From Asterias rubens (taxonomy: Eukaryota; Echinodermata; Asteroidea; Forcipulatida; Asteriidae): a stretch of DNA of 64,000 bases. Below the pieces are notes generated by a model. That model did no database searches. It saw nothing but the letters and a program-made list of their open reading frames with translations, and was not told the DNA's origin. The position numbers were made by a program, and so were the translations under genes. Below, piece by piece: positions 47,401-56,700 of the stretch (position 1 is its first letter; every line of letters starts with the position of its first letter). The stretch lies in the NCBI RefSeq assembly GCF_902459465.1, contig NC_047063.1:11593343-11657342 (forward strand). The letters run 5' to 3'.

Positions 47401-50400
47401 CCAAAAGAAAGTCTCTAAGCGCTCAGAGGAAACAAACGAATAATTAAGTATATGAAGATTTGAATAGATATGTTTTGAGAAGAGTCTTGAAACTTGAGAT
47501 CGCAGTGGCTTGTTTGATGTGTAAAGGGAGATTGTTCCATAAGTGAGTAAACAGCTGACACATACATACCTGTAAGAGCTTTTTCCTGCACTGGAACAAT
47601 TCTTCATTTGCTTCTATTCTGGCTTTGGTTTCATTTTCTTTCTTCTTGGAAACACGACAGTACTTTGATGTGGCATTTTCATGCTCTAAAAATCAGAGAA
47701 AACAAACTTTTTGTTATGTACTTTGTTTCCAGCGACAATAAATCACTAATAGATAAGTATGGTTATTAAAGCCATTATACACTTTCGGTAAACAGTATTG
47801 TCCAAGTCCTACACTTCGTGTATCACAACTTATATATCAAATAACAATCCTGTAGAAATTTAGGCTCAATCGGCATCGGAGTCGGGAGAAAATAACGGGA
47901 AAACCCACTCCTGTTTTCGCGCGTTTCGCCGTGTCATGACATGTGTTTATAACAAATCCGTAATTCTCGCTAACGAGAATTTATATTGTTTTACCACTTT
48001 CTCAAAAAGTAAAGCATTTCATGGACTAATATTTCAAGAGAAGTCTTTCACCATTACCTTCTGTAAACCCTGTAAATTATTTGTAAATCTGTGAACTTTT
48101 TTTTTTTTTCTGTACCGAAAAGGTCCAATGGCTTTAATTGCTTATTTGAGAGAAATTGAAAGCAGCTTTATAAAATGATGTCAATCTTTGTAACCTTTTG
48201 CACACAAATAACTGCGCCTCGCATGAGACAGGCTTATTAATAATATATTCACAAAATAGACTTGAACATTTTCTGGTTTAAAGGAGCATTACAGAATTGG
48301 TAAGAGAAAAAAATAGTGAAGATCACAGATTTACATAAAAAACGTACACAGTCTAATGATGATGACAGTAGAAAAACATCCCTAGAAATATTCCTTTCTG
48401 AAATTTATTTCATATTTGATGAGAAATAAATATTCTAATTTCGCGTTTGGAGTTTATCGCAAAGTGAGCATTTTATTCATTTTTGTTTTGGTGTCGATGC
48501 AATGCAAAACTTGTTATCGGTTTTTCACTATTCTCTTGTGACCCAGATGGCCGATTGATCTCGAACTTCTACAGGTTTGTCAGTTTATGTATATGGTGGG
48601 TCTACATAAAGTGCTTACACTGCTAGCAACTGTTTTGCTAGCAAAACATATTCTGTAATGTTCCTTTAATGATCTGTGGACATTCCAAGTTGAGCATTAA
48701 ACTTTAGACCAAACAAGTCATTTTACCACATAGTACTCAAACCTGACCTGCAAGTGGTTTAATCTACCTATTACCAGGGTCAACAGATCAGAGGTTAATG
48801 CGTCCAAGTATACTGTTGGAATTCAACAGATAATAACAATAATAATATTAAACATTTCTAGTGCCCCATGTCTGTCAGTGATGACACTCCTGGCACAAAA
48901 AACAAGAACTCTGCTAACACACAAGAAAACCAAAAGTTTGAAGGCTATGAATTCCGAACAAGTTTTGAGATGTGTTTTGAATTGAGAACAAGTATCTGCT
49001 CTTCTGAGTTGAAGTTTGACGCTGTCCTAAAGAGATGGCCCGGCATGTGAAATACAGCGATCACCCCATGAGTGCAGGCAATGTGGAATGTTCAGGACGG
49101 GTTGTTTGAGGAGCGAAGCTGTCTGGGAGGTTTGTGCACAATGTAAGTCAAGATTAAAGAAGGTTTAATGTTAAGCTACAAAGATGGTTGGATTGAATAA
49201 ATTGGAAGCAAACCTTGATCTAGAATTCGAGTGAGTTCTTTCAGAGTATTGATTTCATTCAGTTCATTGTTGCTAAACGACGCCAGCGGTTGAACCATTA
49301 GATCGTTCAGCTGAGTTGCCTGACCAGTGTGTACAGAACTCACCTAGTGGGAACAATTCAAGACAAGAAAATGGGTTAGGAGCAGGGTTGAAGCTAGACC
49401 AATTTTAGTGGTGTGCAACAAATTCAAATTATTTGAAGTCCACCAACCCGACCAAGGGCGAGCGGATCAGCAAAATTATTCATGTTACATTAAGTATGAT
49501 TGCTTAAGTGCAAGCTCAATCAGGCATGATGCCAGGGGCCAATTTCATAGCGCTGCTAATCACACAAATTTGCTTAGCATGAAATTTTGGCCTCGATAAA
49601 AACAAAATTACCAACCAAATTTCCACGTGGTTTTGAGGATAAACAAACAACAGTTGAATACAAGTAACAAGCAATATGGAAAAAATGGAAATAAGGTTGG
49701 TAATCCTGTTTTTATCAAGGAAGAAATTTTATGCTAAGCAAATTTGTGTGCTTGGCAGCGCTATGAAATTGGACCCTGGTTTCTCAACTGTTCATGTTAT
49801 GGGGCCATGCAATAAGTTGAATGGCCTTTAACTGTGTTCTATCTCTGTGAAATTTCATACTCTTTATCATTAGATGCATCTCAGATCAATGCACAGTGGA
49901 CAATTTGATTTATTCGAGGAAAAATCTGTGCTAGGGACTGGCACAATGTATTTTGCTCAAAGTGCTGGGCAAAATTGTGAGTCCTGGGCCGGAGTCCTGG
50001 GCGGTCCAGCCCAGCATCGTCCACCACGGCTACAACACTGGTTAGGTGATTTAAATCCAAACAGATGCATAATAAAAGCAATTGAAGTGAACATTTCACA
50101 TACAAAAAATATATATTTATGATAATTACCAACCCTAAAAATGTCTATTAAACTTGCAGCATCCAATTTTGTGTAAAAACTCCAACAACATTTAGGTTTG
50201 GTTTTTCACGTAACCAATTTGACCAGGCTTTTCATTCAGTTCTTTTATTTTTACCACACGCAAAGAAAAGTGACATAATTTACATTATTTTATAATAATT
50301 AAAGAAAACATAAGTACAATAGGATTTTGTGTGAGGATGGAAGTCATCAAGAAGCATCAGCCTGTCGGGTAGAGACCCCGCTCATACAATAACAAAACAA

Positions 50401-53400
50401 AAAACAATATAGAAAACACTATTTACAAATAAATTAATAATAATAATAATAATAATAATAATTAAAACTTATAAAGCACCATCTATCTAAGACTAAACTT
50501 ATTCCGAGGCGCATAAAACAAACAAAGAGAGTAACAAAACAAAAACAAAAATACAAACTACGCAGCTTGGAAAGAAATAAGGGTACTTTGAATAAAAATG
50601 TTGAATTACATAAACGTGTTGGCAAAAATAAATGGTTAAAAACAGACAGAAAGTCAATCATAAGAAATTTTGAATAGGTGGGTTTTTAGCAAAATTTTTT
50701 TTTTTTTAAATGTCCAGAGACGTTGTAGCTCGGATATGTAAAGGAAGAGAGTTCCAGAGTGTGGGTGCGGATACAGAAAAAGGCACGACTTGGATATTGC
50801 CATAGCTAGTATATAAAGTAAACTCGAGGTTGGAATATATATGAACACAGGTGATAAGTTGTTTACTTTATTATTATAATGAAACTGTTTCATATACAGA
50901 TCTAGACCCTTGCTATGTACCTTACCTCCTCCATCGTTGTTGCAAACTGCTTGAGAGTTGATGCCAAGATGCTGTCATCTCTACCCAGTGGAAAACCCTA
51001 TCGGTTATAATCAACAATAACAATCATCATGACAAACTGGAAAGGTTTTGTGGGCATTATTATACAAACAATGAATGTTTATAAGTGCAATGGTGTGAAT
51101 ATTTTCATGAGTTGAAAGAACATTCCATCTTTCAACAAATGAAAATATTTGCACCATTGCACGAATGAAAAACATTTGATATTTGTTTGATATAACATCC
51201 AAGTAGATCTTTGTAATCTTGATTGGAGGATACAACTTTCACACCAAACAAAGTGTAGCTACAATTTTTAATTTTGAAATTACACCCGTTTCTTTTGGGT
51301 TGGCCTGTTAGATTTAACAGTAAAAACGTGTGTTTTGTACAGCTATTTTAAGACACGCAGACACCAAATGTAGTTTGTGCCTTGGAACACTGCAGCGTTA
51401 CCAAAGACTAGACATGCGCATGCAGTGATGTTTTTACTCAGCATGCAATAGTACTTTTCGAAAGGAACGAAAAATGCACGTCGAGTGACGTAGCGTGCAA
51501 TAGTACCTTTATTTGCTATCACGTGACGGACAATCCTCCAATCAAATGGCTAGGATCTGCTTGGGTGTTATATAAAAAATGGTCAACGCCATATCCAGGT
51601 AACCCCTAGTCTTGGTACAAAATGTTGTTATTCACTATTGAGATCCCTGCTCAATTTCTCCTAGCCGCGCACATTACTATCAAACGATAGCAGGCACTGT
51701 TGGAAAACTTCCAGATCCCCCCCCCACCAAACGTCACTTGCTGGCGGGATCGCGGCTTTCAGAAACGCCCTCTATCGGTGGAACAGTTGCAACATGTGTG
51801 TAGCACTGAGTGTATTACCATAGAGGTTGACAAACTCAAAAAGAGCATCTTGCACCGAGACGCGGTAACCCCAGAAATATAAAAAAAATGAAATGATAAC
51901 ACAGTAGGCCCCCCTATATGTGAGTATGTAACAGACAAGTTATGATTACATATGTTGTGAATAAAGCTAAAGGTGACACTGGAAATGAAAACATAGTCAC
52001 AGTTTGTATGGTTCCCAGCTTCAAACCACTTGTACACAATTTTCAACAGTTGCTTCTTTTTACAAAATTATCAGCAATAATGAGTTCATTTATGTTATCC
52101 TCTTACTTACCAAATTCCCATAGTCTTTGAGTTTCTTGGAAACTGCTTGAACAGCTAGTGACAATGCATTCTGTTTAAGAAAAGGGTGAAAAACAGGTGT
52201 GTTCCTTATTAAATACATTATTGTAAAGATCTCTGATGAAAGGGAGCATTTTTTTTGTGGTAAAATTTAAAGTTCAAAAGGAGAGCCAAAGGATGAATCA
52301 CAGTTCGGACGATAACTTTTGTTTTCTCAATTTTTTGGTCAGATACATGTACTATGCGCTTTACAAGTGCTGTTTACTTTTAATCATCAACATCAACAAA
52401 ATGATGCAATAAGTTTAATCATTTTTAAGGGGGGCATTGCTAATTACACCCCGATGAATCCATATTTAGGATCCTTTTTATTTTCAGATTTTGAGACACG
52501 TTTCCTCTGGTTTAGACCAAGTAACTGGGGCACTGTATTCCTTTTTTCGAAATGTTGACTATATCAGTCGTACCTAAGCTACTGCTAATGTCAAAATTTC
52601 GTAAAAAGGAATACAGTTACTTGGTCTACCTCTGGCTCAGTTTTGTCAAGACATTTTGTGATTTTATGTTGCACTTAGCTTCCTGTTTATGTTTGTTGTG
52701 TTGTCATTTAGCCATCGAGAAACACGTCAGGCCATTAGAAAAAAAAGTGCATTTATTTCGTTAAGGTCCTTTTCGGTTAGAAAGTTGTTTGCAACAGCTA
52801 ATTCTATTTTCACAATTTGTTATCGTTAACAGAAAATTGTTGAAATTTACCTCACATTCCACCACCTTCCTGCACACAACATGTAGACCGTTCACATAGT
52901 TCATAAACAACGCAGCGTCTTCTTCAAATAGACCAAGCATCGATCTCGCCTGAAATAAAAAATATGAACAGAAAACAAATCGAATCCTGGTTTCATGAAC
53001 GTACTTGCAGCAAACAAAAAAACAGGAAAATACACTGGACACCTTTGGTAATTGTCAAAGACCAGGGCCCAATTTCATAGCGCTGCTAAGCACAACAGTT
53101 TGCTTAGCAAGAAATTTATTTCTTCCTTAAAAAAACAGGATTACCAACCAAATTTGCATGTGTTGCATGTTGCTTGTTACTGGTATTCAGCTGCTGTTTG
53201 CTTACTTCCTGAAAATCACATTTGGTTGGTAATTGTGTTTTTATCAAGGCAAAAATTTCATGCTAAGAAAATTGTTGTGCTTAGCAGCTCTATGAAATTG
53301 GGCTCTGCTGTAGGCTTATTCTCACTTGGTGTATCCATGGACCTCCATTAAAAAAACAAATCTGTGAAAAATTTTGACTCAATTGGTCATCGAAGTTGCA

Positions 53401-54769
53401 AGAGAATAATGAAAGAAAAAACACCCTTGTTCAATGTTGCACAAACTTAAACACTTTCAGATGCCCAATAAAAGTTATTATAGGCCTAACTGAATTTCTT
53501 ATGAGGGAGCATTTTCTCACAAATTCTTTATATATCAACATCAACGGCTCTTAATTGCTTGTTGCCAAGTAATTTTTATGCTAACAATTATCTCGAGTAA
53601 CTACTCAAGATAAAAAGGCACTAGTGCCTTTTTATAACAAGGAGAGCATAATAGACCAATCCATTAAGCTCCGCCCCATTGCGTATTGACCAATCACAAC
53701 GCAACGAAGGTCCGACAAATAAGGTCCGACATGCGTGCGCGTATCTTGGCGTGCACGGCAGAGTTGTGCAGAAAGGCATTGGAAAGCCCCACGTGTTCTT
53801 GCTCACATGTGCGTCGTCGGCGGAGCCTGCTGGATCGGTGTATTAACCCTCCAGCCTCGTATTAGTCATAGTTTCTAGAAGTACTGACCCTTTCAAATAC
53901 AACAGAATGCAACACAGTTGAAAACGAGTACAATATCAAAATCAAATGCAACAAAATGCAACAAGGGATGTTGTTGCAATATGCAGGCATGTTGTTGTAT
54001 ACTGAATGAGAATAGACCCAACTTGGGCGCTGTACTCCTTATTTTTGAAGTTTGCCAATCTCAGTTAGGCATAATAAAAAATTGTTATGTTGGCGTAACC
54101 CGACCTACCCTAAAAATATGGCCAACCCTGGGTATTTTTATTTTGTCAAGGGAAGAAATTTAATGATTAAACTCTATTAATATTAGGCCTACATACATAG
54201 AAAATGAAATAAATGCCATTGAGAGTTTAAAAACACACTATATTTGTTGTGTGTAGCCTTGTTTTCTTTTGTCATCGTGTATATGCTACTACAGGCTTTT
54301 AAACAATTAAAAAACATGTCATTTTCGTTGCTGGGAGGGGAAAATATTTATAAAACAACATTTTATGCCTAATTGCTGAACTGGTGGGGCTAATTTTGAA
54401 GTTGTGTTGACTGCACAATACAACAAAAAACGCAACACCAATGTCAAATAAAGTCACTTCCACTTGACTTCCTTTTCCTGTAAAGTGTAAGGATTTCTAA
54501 TAAATTAAATGTTACAAATTCAGTCAAAGAAATTGAACTATTATGACAACTGCCAAATGCAACATGTTAAACAACAACCAACAAAGACCTGAACTGAAGA
54601 CTACCATGCCATTTGGTGATATATTGTTGCATTTTTACAACGTTAATTATTTATAATTACCGTTATTATTAATATTAGTTAAGGTTTTATTTTAGCCGTT
54701 ATCACATTATATTACCTGGGGCGAATCGTCTCTTGCATCCTGAAGTCGTAGAAAGTCAATACCCGGCAT
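32931..54769 (-). CDS. APPL1: APPL1-type BAR-PH-PTB endosomal adaptor (DCC-interacting protein 13), complete, 17 exons
   Basis: Exons in transcript order: 54769-54716, 52949-52851, 52170-52111, 50997-50926, 49343-49214, 47685-47570, 47140-46965, 44759-44589, 43779-43698, 42861-42755, 42031-41929, 40071-39866, 37990-37758, 35843-35651, 35249-35163, 34371-34179 and 33260-32931. They total 2412 nt, 803 aa, all in phase with GT-AG sites. BAR domain about 1-260 (starts MPGID, GLFEEDA; LLEPMLGFFQAQLSLFRMG), PH about 285-388 (AGYLMIRR, RWERQYFFTQGGNLMS, EEWVTTIRNIS), linker with TPIQFDMISP and RRLNPFGDS, PTB about 540-690 (YVLRFLGSMEV, AARAIHNVFKMTE, AAHQENKRLFAF), and a tail ending ESEA as in vertebrates. 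APPL proteins bind Rab5 on early endosomes and link receptors (DCC, adiponectin and insulin signalling) to downstream effectors. It is about 95 residues longer than the human protein through the PH-PTB linker and a Gln/Asn/His/Pro-rich tail. The BAR-PH-PTB order is complete and no key segment is missing. Confidence 0.95.
33800..34013. mobile_element. MITE family G, inverted copy
   Basis: Ends 'aacgatgtgacctatgttta' and 'gaggtcacatcgtctata' around the family G interior in reverse orientation. In APPL1 intron 16. Confidence 0.85.
35885..35985. repeat. Solo relative of the 80-bp minisatellite unit
   Basis: Contains 'tgaggcattgcatggtgagg' (reverse complement of part of the unit at 25841-26720), followed by 'taaagaacaa' and 'tagatacacacatggtg' in direct orientation. 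So both halves of the unit are present once, arranged as an inverted pair. Confidence 0.7.
36030..36396 (+). mobile_element. MITE family A, right end truncated
   Basis: Starts TTAAAGACAATGGACACTAT and stops at 'agtaactaccaatta' without the terminal CCTTTAA. In APPL1 intron 13. Confidence 0.8.
36462..36849 (-). mobile_element. MITE family A, inverted full copy
   Basis: TTAAAGGCAGTGGACACTAT to 'agtgtccactgtctttaa'. It lies about 65 bp from the previous copy in the opposite orientation, so the pair could form a long hairpin in the pre-mRNA. Confidence 0.9.
37232..37727. mobile_element. MITE family C with an internal duplication
   Basis: TTAAAGAACACGTTGCCTTG to 'ggcaacgtgttcctttaa'. About 100 bp of the left arm is tandemly duplicated (approx. 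37333-37436 and 37437-37530; 'caaaattgcacggttttc' occurs in both). The right end is 29 bp from the donor of APPL1 exon 13. Confidence 0.88.
38263..38638 (-). mobile_element. MITE family A, inverted copy
   Basis: 'ttagaggcagtggacactat' to 'agtgtccactgcctttaa', with a small internal deletion around 38370-38400. In APPL1 intron 12. Confidence 0.88.
38955..39175. mobile_element. Repeat family L, copy 1
   Basis: Shares 'gatctggaagttttccaaca', 'cgctatcatttgatagt' and 'aaacctctatggtaa' (reverse-oriented) with 51668-51875. No coding potential. Confidence 0.65.
39530..39682. mobile_element. Repeat family N with inverted ends
   Basis: Ends 'ggcccttttcgaaaccac' and 'gtagttttgaaaagggcc', with 'ggacggagcctgaagccaaa' inside. 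A partial inverted relative lies at 58524-58610 ('ggcccttttcgaaactat', 'ggcttcaggctccgtcct'). Confidence 0.7.
39685..39860. mobile_element. MITE family I, next to an APPL1 splice donor
   Basis: Ends 'cagaccttatgcattgacgt' and 'tgtgcataaggtctatag'. On the transcribed (minus) strand the intron begins GTAGA and the element starts at the sixth intron base. It follows a family N copy directly. Confidence 0.8.
40507..40847. mobile_element. MITE family K, foldback
   Basis: Starts TTAAAGGGTCTATGTAAC and ends 'acccaaatcctttaa'. The arms are near-mirror copies ('tttcatgacattgttttact', 'actacagcacctca') meeting at about 40680. In APPL1 intron 11. Confidence 0.85.
41078..41165 (+). mobile_element. tRNA-like SINE head
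   Basis: 'catggccgagcggttaagag' (A box TGGCCGAGCGG) and 'gtgggttcgaatcaaggtc' (B box GGTTCGAATC) in tRNA spacing, ending 'gtgacacttg' as in the other SINEs. The acceptor-stem pairing and a plausible anticodon arm of a working tRNA are not evident. Confidence 0.7.
41577..41839 (+). mobile_element. MITE family A, internally deleted
   Basis: TTAAAGGCATTTGGACACTT to 'agtgcccagtgcctttaa', only about 263 bp; the segment after 'gaattcgagacctcg' jumps to 'ttaccaagtcagttttta'. It lies about 90 bp from APPL1 exon 11. Confidence 0.85.
42380..42555. mobile_element. Repeat family P, copy 2 with inverted ends
   Basis: Ends 'ttgcggtaacatgatgggga' and 'ccacatggtgttaccgcaaa' are inverted, enclosing 'gttaaacaccggttctttt'. 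The right end closely matches part of the 80-bp minisatellite unit ('catggtgttacggcaaacct'). Confidence 0.75.
42905..43222 (-). mobile_element. tRNA-derived SINE, reverse copy
   Basis: The minus strand reads head 'gtcgtggtcgagcagataag' and 'gaatcccggttgtgacacct', and ends in 'agcgctatataaaaacc'. In APPL1 intron 9. Confidence 0.78.
44288..44580 (+). mobile_element. tRNA-derived SINE, 5'-truncated
   Basis: Starts at 'acgacacttgtgttcttaat', includes 'ccttcggatgggaagtacag' and ends 'gtgctatataagactttgat'. It lies immediately beside APPL1 exon 8, which starts at 44589. Confidence 0.72.
45112..45478. mobile_element. MITE with AAGCTTGGGCGATAT ends and GATATCG-rich interior
   Basis: Inverted ends TAAGCTTGGGCGATATC and GATATCGCCCAAGCTTA enclose 367 bp. 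The first about 140 bp and last about 70 bp are dense in CGATATCG-like palindromes. A related degraded stretch occurs at about 13310-13380. In APPL1 intron 7. Confidence 0.85.
46374..46568. repeat. Tandem repeat, about 9 copies of a 20-bp unit
   Basis: Unit 'gtattgtttataactaaaga' with variants 'aaata' and 'caact', in APPL1 intron 7. Confidence 0.95.
47770..48136. mobile_element. MITE with AAAGCCATTATACACTTTCGG ends (A-like)
   Basis: Ends 'aaagccattatacactttcg' and 'ccgaaaaggtccaatggctt'. The internal layout ('tgtatcacaactta', 'aaatttaggctcaatcgg') is a distant echo of family A. A right-end fragment in reverse lies at 16915-17025. Confidence 0.7.
48278..48669 (+). mobile_element. MITE family D, complete copy
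   Basis: TTAAAGGAGCATTACAGAAT to 'attctgtaatgttcctttaa', 392 bp, in APPL1 intron 5. It is the reference for the copy at the APPL1 stop codon. Confidence 0.88.
49535..49780. mobile_element. MITE family B, full copy
   Basis: 'caggggccaatttcatagcg' to 'agcgctatgaaattggaccc', with symmetric 'tttttatcaagg' motifs inside. In APPL1 intron 4. Confidence 0.83.
51668..51875. mobile_element. Repeat family L, copy 2
   Basis: 'ttactatcaaacgatagcag' and 'tggaaaacttccagatc' pair, in reverse orientation, with the copy at 38955-39175. Includes a poly-C run. In APPL1 intron 3. Confidence 0.65.
53034..53640 (+). mobile_element. MITE family A interrupted by a family B element
   Basis: Family A left part 53034-53065 ('actggacacctttggtaatt') is broken at 'caaagaccag' by a family B element (about 53066-53309, ends 'ggcccaatttcatagcgctg' and 'agctctatgaaattgggctc'). 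Family A then resumes at 'ttattctcacttggtgtatc'. The right A end is diverged. In APPL1 intron 1. Confidence 0.82.
53651..53844. mobile_element. MITE family H, copy 3
   Basis: 'agaccaatccattaagctcc' to 'ggagcctgctggatcggtgt', in APPL1 intron 1, directly after the nested A/B element. Confidence 0.8.
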
Positions 54770-55638
54770 ACTCGATCACTCTCAGGCGTTTGATTGGCAG
54801 TCAAAAGTGACAGAGGAAACTCAGCGCAATATCAAAATGCACACATTCCTATAAACCATAACAGTGCAATATCGAATTAAGAACAGTCAAATCGTGCCAC
54901 AGAGCACAGGTCAAGGTCATGAATATAGGTCAACATAATACAAACCCTCGAAATTATAACACACCAAACTAAACTTGATTTCAAGTCTGACTTTTGCGGT
55001 TGATATTATGAGCACACAGCTGATGACCAAACGCCTTTTTTTAGGCTAACGACGGTGGTACATCCACAAGAGGGCGCTATTTAAGGCAATTATTGACGGT
55101 GCGTTCGTCGAGTAGTAGACTTGATTCAGTCCCGTTCTCGTGCGAGAGGTCCTAGGTTTGGGGGAATGCAGAGCAGTTTTCTAGCGATGTCACGGGGTTG
55201 GGACTTGAGTCAAGTCTAGTCGAGTAGTTGTGTGTGTGTGCGCGCCTACCGGGTGGATTTGTTTCTGTAGTAGAATTAATAAACAAATTACTGAAAAGCA
55301 CTAAAATGTTGATGTACAGCAAACAATCCGTAATGCTGGGTGTTGGTAGCCTAGTAGTTTTATTGACATAGTTCCATAAATATAATTGTTTCTAACTAGT
55401 TTAGCAGCTCACTAAGTTTGTATGAGCACTTAAAAATATTTGATTGCAGTGATCAAGTTGGAGTGATGATCATGAAAATAGGAGTTTCATAAATATCACA
55501 CAAAAGTATCACAAAATCCATGGGGAGAATAAAAACACAAAGTTTTTTAGGTTGGGATCAGTATGCTCTTGTTGATAAATATTTATTTTGCACAACTTTT
55601 CAATTGTTTTCCCAAACATATAAATAAAAAGTACATAA

Positions 55639-56009
55639 TTAAAGGCACACGTTGCCTTGGATCGGACGAGTTGGTCTATAAAAAGCGTTTGTAACCGTTT
55701 GTTATAAAATGCATATGGTTAGAAGATGTTTTAAAAGTAGAATACAATGATCCACACAAATTTGCCTCGAAATTGCACGGTTTTCCTTTTACTTTGCGAA
55801 CTAACACTGTTGGCCATTTATGGGAATCGAAACTTTGACTCCCATGGCCGACCATGTTAGTCGACGAGGTAAAAGAAAAACCGTGCAATTTCGAGGCATG
55901 TTTGTGTGGATCATTGTATTCTACTTTTACAACATATGCGTTTTATAACAAACGGTTTCAAATGCTTTTCAAAGACCAACTCGACCGATCCAAGGCAACG
56001 TTCCTTTAA
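55639..56009. mobile_element. MITE family C, full foldback copy
   Basis: TTAAAGGCACACGTTGCCTT to 'aaggcaacgttcctttaa', with arms meeting at 'tgactcccatggccgacc'. Confidence 0.9.
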
Positions 56010-56250
56010 AACTAACTTGAGTTTTGCTAGTTAAATGTAACAACTTATGAAGGTTTGGGAAGCAAAATTTTAACATTGGTATCAGTATATAATAGATAAT
56101 AAATTTTCAACCAGAAATAAAGAATATTAATTTTGGTTTTTTTACCCACACACATCGGTGTATGGGTAAAAAAACAAAATTAATATTGGTATCAATGTTA
56201 AAATACGCACCCATATAGACAGATAAAGTGAGACAAATCTTCTCATACAT

Positions 56251-56417
56251 CAGGCCTCGAATTACATTTTTGAGAGTGTGTAAGGCCATTTTTATTTTGC
56301 AGAGGGCACTTAAATTGGGAAAATCATAAAGTCTGTGGGGAACTTTTTTTAGGGGCACCAAGGCCGAGCCCAGGGCAACAGAGGCCGTGGCTTCTGTGGC
56401 CTCCGGGAAATTCCATT
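56251..56417. mobile_element. Repeat family E, copy 3
   Basis: 'caggcctcgaattacatt' to 'ccgggaaattcca', interior 'aggggcaccaaggccgagcc'. Same orientation as copy 2. Confidence 0.65.
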
Positions 56418-56700
56418 AGATCTACAACAGGTCAAATTAGGACTGTAAAATGTATGGTGTGTCAGGACAATTTAATTTTTTATTTTGATCTGCCGCCAAA
56501 ATGTATTTATTTACAGTAAATGAATGCAAGTACATGTACATTGGGTAGCTAAAGGCATACCAAGGTTAAATGCCCTTGTACATTAGGTAGAACGGAGACT
56601 GACAATGACAATATAAAACCATAAAACAGTGATCATTTGCTCCCAGATGTTCACTACTTGTTTCCACAAAAAAAAATTCCACAAATATGACTGGCTTCAA

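Larger units (their letters stand above)
54770..56700. other. APPL1 5' flank and 3' flank of the next gene
   Basis: No coding exon found. The first few hundred bases are the presumed APPL1 promoter and 5' UTR. A family C MITE lies at 55639-56009 and a family E copy at 56251-56417. AATAAA on the minus strand at 56506-56511 is a candidate poly(A) signal for the gene ending at 56701. Confidence 0.6.
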
